Positions 16,401 to 24,071 of a DNA stretch of 64,000 nt are shown piece after piece. Both the position numbers and the translations under genes were made by a program. Below the pieces are notes generated by a model. That model had not been told where the DNA came from. It did not search any database and saw only the letters and a list, made by a program, of their open reading frames with translations. This DNA comes from JBAZWE01 sp041658605 (GTDB lineage Bacteria > Actinomycetota > Thermoleophilia > BMS3ABIN01), in assembly GCA_041658605.1 (NCBI GenBank), contig JBAZZU010000001.1, forward strand, positions 1-64,000. Direction: 5' to 3'. Every line of letters starts with the position of its first letter. The first letter of the stretch is position 1.

Positions 16401-16724
16401 TTGGGCAACGAGTCAGCATATGAACTGTTAAGGCGCGGCGAGGCTTTCCTCAGGAGCGCTCATCCGGCGCAGGCCGCCATCGTCCTTGAGCGCGCCCGAA
16501 CACGGGAACCTGACCGGACGTCCATCCGCGAGGCGTTGGGGCGGGCATATTATAACTCGGGGCGTTACCGGCATGCAGCAAATGAATTCACGATGGTCGT
16601 CGATCTGTATCCCACTAATGGTTACGCTCACTTCTGTCTTGGTAAATGCGGAGAGAAGCTGGGTGACGAGCTGATGGCGAGGCGTCATGCCCGCCTCGCG
16701 AACCTGATGGGCTACGAGCCCTGA
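16401..16724 (+). CDS. small TPR protein
   Basis: 107-aa soluble protein made almost entirely of tetratricopeptide repeats: three helix-turn-helix units from residue ~6 to 100 with the usual A/G/Y/P spacing (ALGRAYYNSGRY, DLYPTNGYAHFCLGK). TPR proteins act as protein-protein adaptors; the partner here is unknown. The start is TTG at 16401, with AAGGGG about 9 nt upstream. It is a single gene between divergent serS and convergent phosphoesterase gene. A long minus-strand frame over the same bases is judged a shadow, because the TPR pattern is clear in this frame. Confidence 0.75.
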   Translation: MGNESAYELLRRGEAFLRSAHPAQAAIVLERARTREPDRTSIREALGRAYYNSGRYRHAANEFTMVVDLYPTNGYAHFCLGKCGEKLGDELMARRHARLANLMGYEP

Positions 16725-16773
16725 CACCATACCGGAATGAACCATCGTCCAATTCGGCGCCCGGCGTCCTGAT

Positions 16774-17637
16774 TCAAACCCGTACGACCTCGACTTCAAC
16801 TCCATCTTCCATAACGGTCACCAGCAGGTAATGATAAAAACCGCCCTTGCCCTCTGGAAGAAATAACGGCGCTCCGGCGCCGCCTGTCACATAGGCATCA
16901 ATTCCATCCAGCTGATAGGCGAGATATGCGTGGATGTGCCCGAAAAAAACACCTTCGACGTTAGGATATTTCACTGCCTCTGAAACCATCATCTTCCCCG
17001 ATACCAGGCCGGCCTCTCCCCCCTCTCCGGTCACATGGCCGGATGGCAGTGCAGTGCTTCCTACCGGTATATGCGCGAAGATGAACTGTTTCGGCCTCCC
17101 GGCATTTCCCTCCAGGTCTTCAGCAAGCCATTGCATCTGGGCATCGGCGATTCCTGATTCATCATCCGCGTTGTCAATAATCACAAAATGATCACCTGCA
17201 TAATCAAAACTGTAATATGGAGGCCCGATGACCTCTTCATATGCCTCGCTGCTGCCACCCTTGCCGACGTCATGGTTTCCCGGGACGGTGAAAAAAGGAA
17301 TCCCGGATGAAACCGTATAGTCATGATATAGAACCAGTTCGTCCTTGGTTCCGCTGGTCGTCACATCCCCGGTATTGACAATGAAAGCCGCGCCGCGGGA
17401 TTTCGCGGAATCTATAATGCGTCCCATGACGCCGCTATTGATACCGACGATGCGATTGTCTCCGCAGACAGCGAAAGTATAGGCACTACCACTTTGGTGT
17501 GATGCTGAAGTCTGCGCCGCACCCGTAGTGCCGGGCGTGATCTGTGAATCACCACATCCGGAGGCCAATACCACAAAAATCATTGCTGATATAAGTATCA
17601 GCGAAAAGAACAGTCCCGGTTTTTGCCTGTATATCAA
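16774..17637 (-). CDS. calcineurin-like metallophosphoesterase lipoprotein
   Basis: 287-aa exported protein. A signal sequence ends in lipobox LASGC (Cys ~28), so it should be lipid-anchored on the outer face of the membrane. The phosphoesterase motifs are CGDNR (normally GDxH, here Asn), NTGDVT, PGNHDVG, FAHIP and GHIH. The di-metal site is therefore largely intact. The physiological phosphodiester or monoester substrate is not evident. The TTG start overlaps the last codon of the upstream O-antigen-ligase-like gene, so the two are translated in concert, which hints at a cell-surface role. Confidence 0.85.
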   Translation of the reverse strand: MIYRQKPGLFFSLILISAMIFVVLASGCGDSQITPGTTGAAQTSASHQSGSAYTFAVCGDNRIVGINSGVMGRIIDSAKSRGAAFIVNTGDVTTSGTKDELVLYHDYTVSSGIPFFTVPGNHDVGKGGSSEAYEEVIGPPYYSFDYAGDHFVIIDNADDESGIADAQMQWLAEDLEGNAGRPKQFIFAHIPVGSTALPSGHVTGEGGEAGLVSGKMMVSEAVKYPNVEGVFFGHIHAYLAYQLDGIDAYVTGGAGAPLFLPEGKGGFYHYLLVTVMEDGVEVEVVRV

Positions 17638-19724
17638 GGTTCTTCTTTGATCTCAGGAGGGTCAGGCATGACGCCGGTGTCCCGGTATATGGCGGCGTCA
17701 CTCAAAATGCGATGCAGCTGTATATGAAGTGAGTCGTTCTGCGGGTCGCGATCGATGGCGTCCATTATATGAATCGTCGCCTGTTCGACATCATGCAGGT
17801 CATAAAACTCCAGCTGTGCCAGCTCTTCATAAAGCGAAGACTTTTCCGGTTCCAGGTCGATGGCCGACTGCGTGATGCGCCTGGCTTCGATATAGTCACC
17901 CCTCCCGACAGCTGAGTGCGCGAGTACAAGTAGGGGATCAACCGTGTATGGATTGAATTTGCTGGCTCTTCTTGCCGAGGTTTCCGCACTGTCGAGATTC
18001 CCCGACATTAGGCTGGTTTGAGCACGATCGCTCAGCATCCTGGAAGTAAGAAAAGACAGGAATGTGACGGACAGGACAACTGCTGCCGAGATAACGATCA
18101 TCCTCAGCCAGACGGGAATCACATATAGCGTTGGAAGGCTTCCGCTGTCTGTCACGGAATTCTTTCCTGATTCCATATCCTGTTCTGAAGCGGTACCAAG
18201 GCGGAATATCAGGCCGCAAATGATGAAGAAGGGAACAGATACCGCGGGCAGCGCCCAGTTCCATTCAATACTGCTGTCTGCGACCCAGGCGAGCGCGGCG
18301 ATCAGCAGAGAAATATAGAGTCCGTCCCTGCGAAGCCGGGGACGATTCCACAGCTGAACTGCAATCGCAATGACAACGGTGGCCATAAAGGCAAGCAGAA
18401 GCAAAAAGCCGACTATTCCCTGGTCCGTGAGGAATCTGATCCAGATCGAGTGGGGGTCCCGCGCCAGCCCCTCCCCGCTCTGCGTTCTCATATTGACAAA
18501 ACGGTATGTCCCACCGCCGGTTCCGACGAGAGGATGCTGGCGGAAATTATCAAGACCAATCCGCCAGAATTCCGTGCGGTTATCGGACGTGGACGCGAGC
18601 CGCTCGACTCCGCGCGCGTCCACCGATACCTCATCGTATTGCCAGACCTGCACGTCGGATTTCGATCTCCAGTATGAATATCTGTCAGAAATGACATCAC
18701 GCTGGATCAGCGCCACTCCGGCGAGACAGGTGACGACCGTCACCCAGAAGACCAGAATGAAAACGCGGCCACGACGGGTTTCGGGCACTCTGGAGGGCAG
18801 CAGCAGCGTCGCGAGTCTGATTCCAGCAGAAGAGAGCAGGGCAAGGGCCAGCAGGATGGCAAACGTCCTGCCTTCGGCTGCATCAACAGGAATCCCGTCC
18901 CCCGAAGCCTGCAGCGAAGGCAATCTCGTCGCCGAGTACCAAATAAGCAGACTGGCCGGAACCATGGATGATAACAGGGAAAGGATCGACGCAAGCCTGT
19001 CGGGCACAAAGACCAGATACAGGAATATGGAAGCGACACAGATAGCGATGCCGCCGCGCGAAAGGGTGAAAAATAGGGTGAGACCCATAAGTGTCAGGGC
19101 GCAACTGAAAGCAGTTCGTGTAAAACGTGTAGCCTCCGGAGTTGAAACCAGCCAGAGACAGGGAATTAAACCCATCACCATAAGCGCCGCGAGACCGTTC
19201 CAATAGCCGACGCTTCCCATCAGGCGTCCTCCGGAGTAGACGAAATCCTGCGAAATGTCCGGGAGTATCCTTGCAAGAATCGCGAAGGCTGCGAGCCCTG
19301 TTGTTACGCAGATATAGAGGAACACCGAAAGTCTGACGCTTCGAAGGCTGGCAGCACCGCTGAGAACGCAAAGAAAGCAGGCAAGATACAGGGATTCCCG
19401 GGTGAATTCCTGGAGCGACAGATTAGGTGAAATGGACCATATCGATGACAGCCCCGTCCAGACTACAATCGCTCCCATGGCCAGTACCGCAGCACGAGCC
19501 GCTGTAACCACGCGCAGGTTGTCCCATGCGGCAAGTATTATCAGCCCGACGACGGTCCAGGCGGCAATTGCCGCAGGATAGAAATTCACCGAGAAATATC
19601 CACCATCTCTCGCAGCCAGATATGTAAATATGGCAAGCGCGCCGATGGTCCCCAGCCACGCGTATGCAATTAATGCATACGCGGGTCCCGAATTAATATT
19701 TTTTGCTTGTGAAATATATTGCAT
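17634..19724 (-). CDS. O-antigen ligase/polymerase-like membrane protein with C-terminal TPRs
   Basis: 696-aa protein with about 12 predicted TM helices (residues ~15-500) and a Wzy_C/WaaL-type signature in a long external loop (PLVGTGGGTYRFV and DPHSIWIRFLTDQG, ~395-435). A last TM near 530-555 is followed by a TPR-rich tail (~560-690). Such proteins ligate or polymerise lipid-linked glycans; versions with TPR tails are common in Actinobacteria and Chloroflexi with unknown acceptors. In a monoderm there is no lipopolysaccharide, so another glycan or glycoprotein acceptor is likely (inference). The downstream phosphoesterase gene overlaps by 4 nt. Confidence 0.8.
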   Translation of the reverse strand: MQYISQAKNINSGPAYALIAYAWLGTIGALAIFTYLAARDGGYFSVNFYPAAIAAWTVVGLIILAAWDNLRVVTAARAAVLAMGAIVVWTGLSSIWSISPNLSLQEFTRESLYLACFLCVLSGAASLRSVRLSVFLYICVTTGLAAFAILARILPDISQDFVYSGGRLMGSVGYWNGLAALMVMGLIPCLWLVSTPEATRFTRTAFSCALTLMGLTLFFTLSRGGIAICVASIFLYLVFVPDRLASILSLLSSMVPASLLIWYSATRLPSLQASGDGIPVDAAEGRTFAILLALALLSSAGIRLATLLLPSRVPETRRGRVFILVFWVTVVTCLAGVALIQRDVISDRYSYWRSKSDVQVWQYDEVSVDARGVERLASTSDNRTEFWRIGLDNFRQHPLVGTGGGTYRFVNMRTQSGEGLARDPHSIWIRFLTDQGIVGFLLLLAFMATVVIAIAVQLWNRPRLRRDGLYISLLIAALAWVADSSIEWNWALPAVSVPFFIICGLIFRLGTASEQDMESGKNSVTDSGSLPTLYVIPVWLRMIVISAAVVLSVTFLSFLTSRMLSDRAQTSLMSGNLDSAETSARRASKFNPYTVDPLLVLAHSAVGRGDYIEARRITQSAIDLEPEKSSLYEELAQLEFYDLHDVEQATIHIMDAIDRDPQNDSLHIQLHRILSDAAIYRDTGVMPDPPEIKEEP

Positions 19725-19804
19725 GGTTACATATTATCTGTTATCATCATTTTCGCGATACTTATTATTCATTAGTCTACATAAAAGGGAAAGAGGTGAA
19801 TTAT

Positions 19805-19960
19805 ATGAGGAAATTAGCAATACTTGCCACAGTGTGGCTGGTTGCTACAGCTTCGCTCGCCTTCGGTGCAGTGGCTTTCGGTGATGATGATGATCATAGT
19901 GACGGTCATAACAGGCACTGTGAGTACAAGAGGGGCAAGCTTGTCTGTGATCGCGACTAG
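19805..19960 (+). CDS. small secreted Asp/His-rich peptide, copy 1
   Basis: 51-aa peptide with an N-terminal signal-like helix (starts MRKLAILATVW, about 26 residues to FG). A short mature part begins with an acidic run DDDDHSDGH and ends with HCEYKRGKLVCDRD, holding two Cys that could form a disulfide. AAAGAGGTGA lies just before the ATG. A near-identical second copy starts 668 bp downstream, and the match extends ~90 bp past the stop codon. The acidic/His cluster suggests metal binding (inference). I do not recognise a family. It is divergent from the O-antigen-ligase-like gene. Confidence 0.75.
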   Translation: MRKLAILATVWLVATASLAFGAVAFGDDDDHSDGHNRHCEYKRGKLVCDRD

Positions 19961-20472
19961 GCAGCTTTAACATAATTGGCAAGGGTAATCCCCTGGTTGC
20001 TATACATAATTGATTTCGTGTTGAGAGTTCGAGTTGTTACTGAGTTATTAGTGCGGATAGTCGGGTCGAAGAGTTGCAACGGAAGACGGGTTTTAAATGC
20101 TGGCCGATTTGCATGGATCGGCTAAAAGCATGGTGTCTGTATGTGTGCATCCTTCTCCGGCCGGCCGGTCGATAACTTACTGAATTCTGATAATTGTTCA
20201 TCTCAACGAATGACCATTACAGTTAGTACCCAAGATTATTCCTGGCCGTTCCAATATACCTCATATAGCTCTATTTCAGGGCTGGCACAGGCAAAAACAG
20301 CCTTAAAGTCAGTCCGAATCAATAGATTGCTGAAGATATTTTGCTTTCAGTATGCAATGGGGCAAATTGTGGATGCGTAAAATACATTGCAGGATTGAAT
20401 ATATTATGTTACTTTAAATCCTACAGAGTCTGTAAGGGATAAGGTTGTCTTATTAATGAGGGGGTGTACTAT
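19961..20472. other. intergenic spacer between the two small-peptide copies
   Basis: 512 bp without a supported gene. The first ~90 bp resemble the 3' flank of copy 2 (shared TTGGCAAGGG and CCCC blocks, GTGTTGAG), which marks the duplicated unit. The rest has no recognised riboswitch or ORF; the 79-codon frame at 20141-20380 lacks a ribosome-binding site and family features. Confidence 0.55.
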
Positions 20473-20631
20473 ATGAGGAAATTGGCAATACTCGCCACGG
20501 TCTGGCTGGTTTGCACGGCTTCACTGGCTTTTGGTGCTGTGGCTTTTGGTGATGATGATGATGATCACGGTGACGGTCACAGGAGGCACTGTGAGTACAA
20601 GCGGGGCAAGCTGGTGTGTGACCGCGACTAG
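20473..20631 (+). CDS. small secreted Asp/His-rich peptide, copy 2
   Basis: 52-aa paralogue of the peptide at 19805. The signal region differs mainly by Ala14 to Cys. The mature part has one extra Asp (DDDDDHGDGH) and ends in the same HCEYKRGKLVCDRD, so sequence is held despite duplication. GAGGGGGTG precedes the ATG by about 5 nt, a stronger Shine-Dalgarno site than copy 1. Short gene, easily missed by automatic callers. Function unknown; extracellular metal or cation binding is a guess from composition. Confidence 0.75.
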   Translation: MRKLAILATVWLVCTASLAFGAVAFGDDDDDHGDGHRRHCEYKRGKLVCDRD

Positions 20632-20859
20632 GTGGCTGTAACAAAATTGGCAAGGGAGAACCCCGGAACGCCATATATATGATTAAGTGTTGAGTGTACT
20701 CGTTATGCTCGAATATCTGATTTGAAGTTTTAACTTAATGCATATATGTGCTTTGTTTTTGTTTGGCGTCCTGAAGGCTCCCTTGTCTTTTCTTTACCCT
20801 GAAGGCAATTGAATTTTCCTCTGCCTTTGAAGATAATACAAAAACCTGCAGGTTGATTT

Positions 20860-21831
20860 CTAATATCCATCCGGATTAGAGCGATGCCAATCCCAGGCAC
20901 TGCTTATGATGTCCAGAAGTTCCGGGTGTTCCGGTTTCCATCCCAGTTCCTTTGATATCCTGTCAGAGCTTGCCACCAGGATGACGGGATCCCCACTTCG
21001 CCTGCCGGATTCCCTGATCTCGAAATCGACCCCCGTGACCCTTCTCGCGGTTTCCATTACCTCACGCACTGAATAGCCGTTACCGTTCCCAAGATTATAG
21101 TGGAGACTTTCGTTTCCGAGCGCGTCCAGCGCAACCAGGTGAGCCTGGGCCAGATCCCTGATATGAATGTAGTCGCGGACGCAGGTGCCGTCAGGGGAGG
21201 GGTAGTCGGTTCCGTAGATTTCAACGTAATCCCTTTTCCCGAGGGCCGTTTTTAATACCAGTGGGATCAGGTGGGTCTCCGGTTCATGGTCCTCTCCCCT
21301 CTCCGACGACGCGCCGGCGGCGTTGAAATACCTGAGGGCGGCATGTTTGATTCCGTGTATTTTGTCATACCAGTCCAGCAGCCGCTCGAAAAGAAGTTTC
21401 GATTCGCCGTAGGCGTTGGTCGGATGCTGGGGATGGCCTTCGTCGATCGAATCGGTTACAGGGTCTCCGTAGACGGCGGCCGTGGACGAGAAAAGGATCC
21501 GGTTGACGCCGGTTTCAACCATCGCTTCAAGCATCTCCACGGGGCGGCAGGTGTTGTTGATAAAATACTTGCCGGGGTTCCGCATTGATTCGCCTGCCTC
21601 GATAAAGCCGGCCATGTGGATGACCGCCTCCGCCCCACTCTCCTTCAGTGCGCTCGAAATCCGCCCGCGGTCACCAACGTCCCCGGCCAAAAAATTCGCC
21701 CCGGGGTGGACGGACTCGCGGTGTCCGGTTGACAGGTTGTCATATACGGTAACTTCGTCGCCGCGCTCGATGCATACTTCGGTGACTATGCTTCCGATAT
21801 ATCCGGCGCCGCCTGTAATTAATATCTTCAT
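20860..21831 (-). CDS. galE: UDP-glucose 4-epimerase
   Basis: 323-aa short-chain dehydrogenase-type epimerase interconverting UDP-glucose and UDP-galactose (or the N-acetyl forms). The NAD motif GGAGYIGS is at residues 7-14, and the catalytic Tyr/Lys is in YGESK near 143-147, preceded by SSTAAVYG. Length and the C-terminal GWKPEH block are typical of GalE. It probably supplies sugars for the surface glycans encoded around it and at the right end of the window. The ATG at 21831 has only a weak Shine-Dalgarno site. It is divergent from ymdB with 99 bp between. Confidence 0.92.
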   Translation of the reverse strand: MKILITGGAGYIGSIVTEVCIERGDEVTVYDNLSTGHRESVHPGANFLAGDVGDRGRISSALKESGAEAVIHMAGFIEAGESMRNPGKYFINNTCRPVEMLEAMVETGVNRILFSSTAAVYGDPVTDSIDEGHPQHPTNAYGESKLLFERLLDWYDKIHGIKHAALRYFNAAGASSERGEDHEPETHLIPLVLKTALGKRDYVEIYGTDYPSPDGTCVRDYIHIRDLAQAHLVALDALGNESLHYNLGNGNGYSVREVMETARRVTGVDFEIRESGRRSGDPVILVASSDRISKELGWKPEHPELLDIISSAWDWHRSNPDGY

Positions 21832-21915
21832 ATCAGTTCTGGATGATATAGGAGTAAATCGCGGGTTGCCAACAGGTCGCCATCAAGTGAGGGCGCGTGA
21901 ATCTCCGCCTGCATT

Positions 21916-21924
21916 TGTTATACT
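21916..21924 (+). promoter_or_regulatory. extended -10 element, possibly giving a leaderless ymdB mRNA
   Basis: TGTTATACT is an extended -10 (TGn plus TATACT) that ends 6 nt before the ymdB ATG. A start site about 7 nt downstream would coincide with the ATG itself. No Shine-Dalgarno site is present, which fits a leaderless transcript. Confidence 0.45.
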
Positions 21925-21930
21925 CGCCAG

Positions 21931-22719
21931 ATGAAGATTCTCTTTATAAGTGACATATTCGGAAAGCCGGGTCGTGAAGGTTTCCTGAAAAGGCTCCCGG
22001 AGCTTAAGGAAGAGCATTCTCCCGATTTCATTATCGTAAACGGGGAGAATGTCGCCAGCGGCGCCGGCATAACATCGAAAATCGCCGAGAAGTTACTGGC
22101 GGGCGGTGTCGACGTGATAACGACCGGGAATCACGTCTGGCGGCAGAAGGAGATCATACCGTTTCTCTCACGGTCTGACAGGATCATCCGTCCGGCCAAT
22201 TACCTGCCTGAAAATCCAGGCCGCGGATGGACGGTAGCATCGCGCAACGGAATTCAGCTGGCTGTGATAAACCTTTCGGGAAACCTGTATATTGGTGCGC
22301 CGCTAGGTGCTTTTCAGACGATTGATCCTGTCCTCGATGAGATTCCGGACGGCGTCGATCATATCCTGGTTGATTTTCACGCGGAGGCGACCAGCGAAAA
22401 GGTGGCCATGGGGCATTACCTCGACGGCAGGGTCACCGCCGTGATCGGCACGCATACCCATGTTCAGACCGCGGATGACCGTATCCTGGACAAGGGTACT
22501 GCATACATAACCGATGCCGGCATGACCGGATCCCGCAATTCCGTGATAGGCGTGGACAAGAACATAATCATCAACCGCTTCCTCACACAGATGCCCGTTA
22601 AATTCGAGGTGGCAGACCAGGATATCTGGATAGAAGGAGTGCTCGTAGAAGCGGACGACAACGGCAGGGCAACCGCGATCCGGAGGCTTCAGGTCGAAGT
22701 AGATCCAGGCGGCGCCTAA
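21931..22719 (+). CDS. ymdB: YmdB-family metallophosphoesterase
   Basis: 262-aa cytosolic phosphodiesterase of the YmdB/TIGR00282 type; Bacillus YmdB hydrolyses 2',3'-cyclic nucleotides and influences biofilm and motility decisions. Motifs: SDIFGKPGR (residues 7-15), NGENVASGAG, TGNHVW, DFHAEATSEK and GTHTHVQTAD, with the C-terminal MTGS loop. All di-metal ligands appear present. No Shine-Dalgarno site precedes the ATG; see the -10 element directly upstream. The gene's end overlaps the convergent GT87 gene by 4 bp. Confidence 0.92.
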   Translation: MKILFISDIFGKPGREGFLKRLPELKEEHSPDFIIVNGENVASGAGITSKIAEKLLAGGVDVITTGNHVWRQKEIIPFLSRSDRIIRPANYLPENPGRGWTVASRNGIQLAVINLSGNLYIGAPLGAFQTIDPVLDEIPDGVDHILVDFHAEATSEKVAMGHYLDGRVTAVIGTHTHVQTADDRILDKGTAYITDAGMTGSRNSVIGVDKNIIINRFLTQMPVKFEVADQDIWIEGVLVEADDNGRATAIRRLQVEVDPGGA

Positions 22720-24071
22720 TTGTTGTCAAAAGGCAGGAACTTCTTGCCGGAACCCAGGAATCTGATATCTCCGCCTGGACGATTGACGAAAGACGGGGCG
22801 TGGTGGCGACTCCCCAGCGCCGCGACGAGCATCACCAGCATGGCAACCAGCAGCAGGTTCCTGACAGCCACCGTAGCAACCATGTATGGCTGTAACGTAT
22901 AGAGCTGCCAGTAGCTGTAGGGAAACTCGAACTGGGTGAGCAGGAGGATCGCTTCAAAAATGCCGGCTATCACGATGCGGTCGGCGCCGATCACGAGCGG
23001 GATCAGCGGGATCAGCCAGATGAGGAATTGTGGAGAAAGCACTTTGCCTCCGGCGATGAACGTGACAATCGCTACGGCGGCGAAGCGGATTATTGTATTG
23101 CCTGAAATATCCGGCAGGCTGTCCTCGTCCTTCCTGCTCCTCTTCCAGAAGATCCAGTATCCGGCCAGCAGGGCGACAGCTGTCAGCGGACCCGAAATCA
23201 TCACCAGGGTATCCGAAGCTGTTGAGTATACATTATGGGAACCATATGAGTTCATGATGGAAGCCTGGTAGCCTGTCAGTTTTGAATAGAGCAGGACAGG
23301 CGAAGCCCATGAGCTCTCGATCTGCAGCGGTCTTTCAACATGGTAGAGGAATGCGTTTGCCAGACCTTCCGGTGACGCCAGCAGAAATGGAATTGAGACG
23401 ATCAGGGCAGCCATGACCATGGCAGCCGGACCCATCCAGATTTCACTGAACTGCCGCCGGCGATAATGCGCCATCAAAAAGATCGGCGCGAGCAGTACCG
23501 GCACTACCTTGGTCATCAGCCCGATGCCCAGGAGCAGCCAGGCTGCCAGGTACCTGTCGGTTATGAAGCAGGCTACGCTGGCCAGCATCATGAATGCCGC
23601 TGCCAGATCAAAACGTTCCTGGACGATCGAACCCAGACTCAGGAGGAACAGCGTATACATCGCCAGCGTCCCGGCAACCTTCCAGACATTCTGCCATTGA
23701 ACCCATGAGATCCACGACAGCAGGAGTACGGTGCTGCAACTGAAAAGCAGCATCTCCACCTGGAACCACGCAACGAATTCGCTCTCCCCGGCTCCAGAAA
23801 GCAGCCGCGGGAGCGAAAAAAGCGCCATGGCGACCGGCGGGTATTCGGACGAAAAATCACGGTATGGCATCAACCCCTGTGAGATTCGGCTGGCATAACT
23901 GTAATAAACGGGTATGTCGGTTATCGTCCTGTCCGCGTACCAGATGCTCCTGAAAAGGACACCCCATATAAACACTTGCAAGAACAGGAATGCGATAGTG
24001 ATGAGCCACAACAGCCTCCTGTCTGACTGTCTGCGCAGACTTTTTCTTATCGATTCAAGTTGTCTCGACAA
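22716..24071 (-). CDS. GT87/DUF2029-like polyprenyl-linked glycosyltransferase
   Basis: 451-aa integral membrane protein with about 10-11 TM helices. The first external loop has the GT-C pattern DIPVYYSYASRI...SSEYPP, in which an Asp near residue 52 and EYPP are typical of GT87 mannosyltransferase-like enzymes using polyprenyl-phosphate sugars. The actual sugar and acceptor are unknown. Its start overlaps the end of the upstream PepSY-GT gene by 17 bp, so the two are coupled, with gtrA ahead of both; this suggests one membrane glycosylation module. Confidence 0.8.
   Translation of the reverse strand: MSRQLESIRKSLRRQSDRRLLWLITIAFLFLQVFIWGVLFRSIWYADRTITDIPVYYSYASRISQGLMPYRDFSSEYPPVAMALFSLPRLLSGAGESEFVAWFQVEMLLFSCSTVLLLSWISWVQWQNVWKVAGTLAMYTLFLLSLGSIVQERFDLAAAFMMLASVACFITDRYLAAWLLLGIGLMTKVVPVLLAPIFLMAHYRRRQFSEIWMGPAAMVMAALIVSIPFLLASPEGLANAFLYHVERPLQIESSWASPVLLYSKLTGYQASIMNSYGSHNVYSTASDTLVMISGPLTAVALLAGYWIFWKRSRKDEDSLPDISGNTIIRFAAVAIVTFIAGGKVLSPQFLIWLIPLIPLVIGADRIVIAGIFEAILLLTQFEFPYSYWQLYTLQPYMVATVAVRNLLLVAMLVMLVAALGSRHHAPSFVNRPGGDIRFLGSGKKFLPFDNN

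Noticed and set aside
16428..16805. 125-codon minus-strand ORF over the TPR gene
   Set aside because: The plus-strand frame shows a clear TPR pattern; this one has none.
20141..20380. 79-codon ORF between the two small peptide genes
   Set aside because: No ribosome-binding site, no similarity between strands or copies and no recognisable domain.
19961..20472. Possible riboswitch (c-di-GMP class I considered)
   Set aside because: The conserved core bases of known aptamers are not present.
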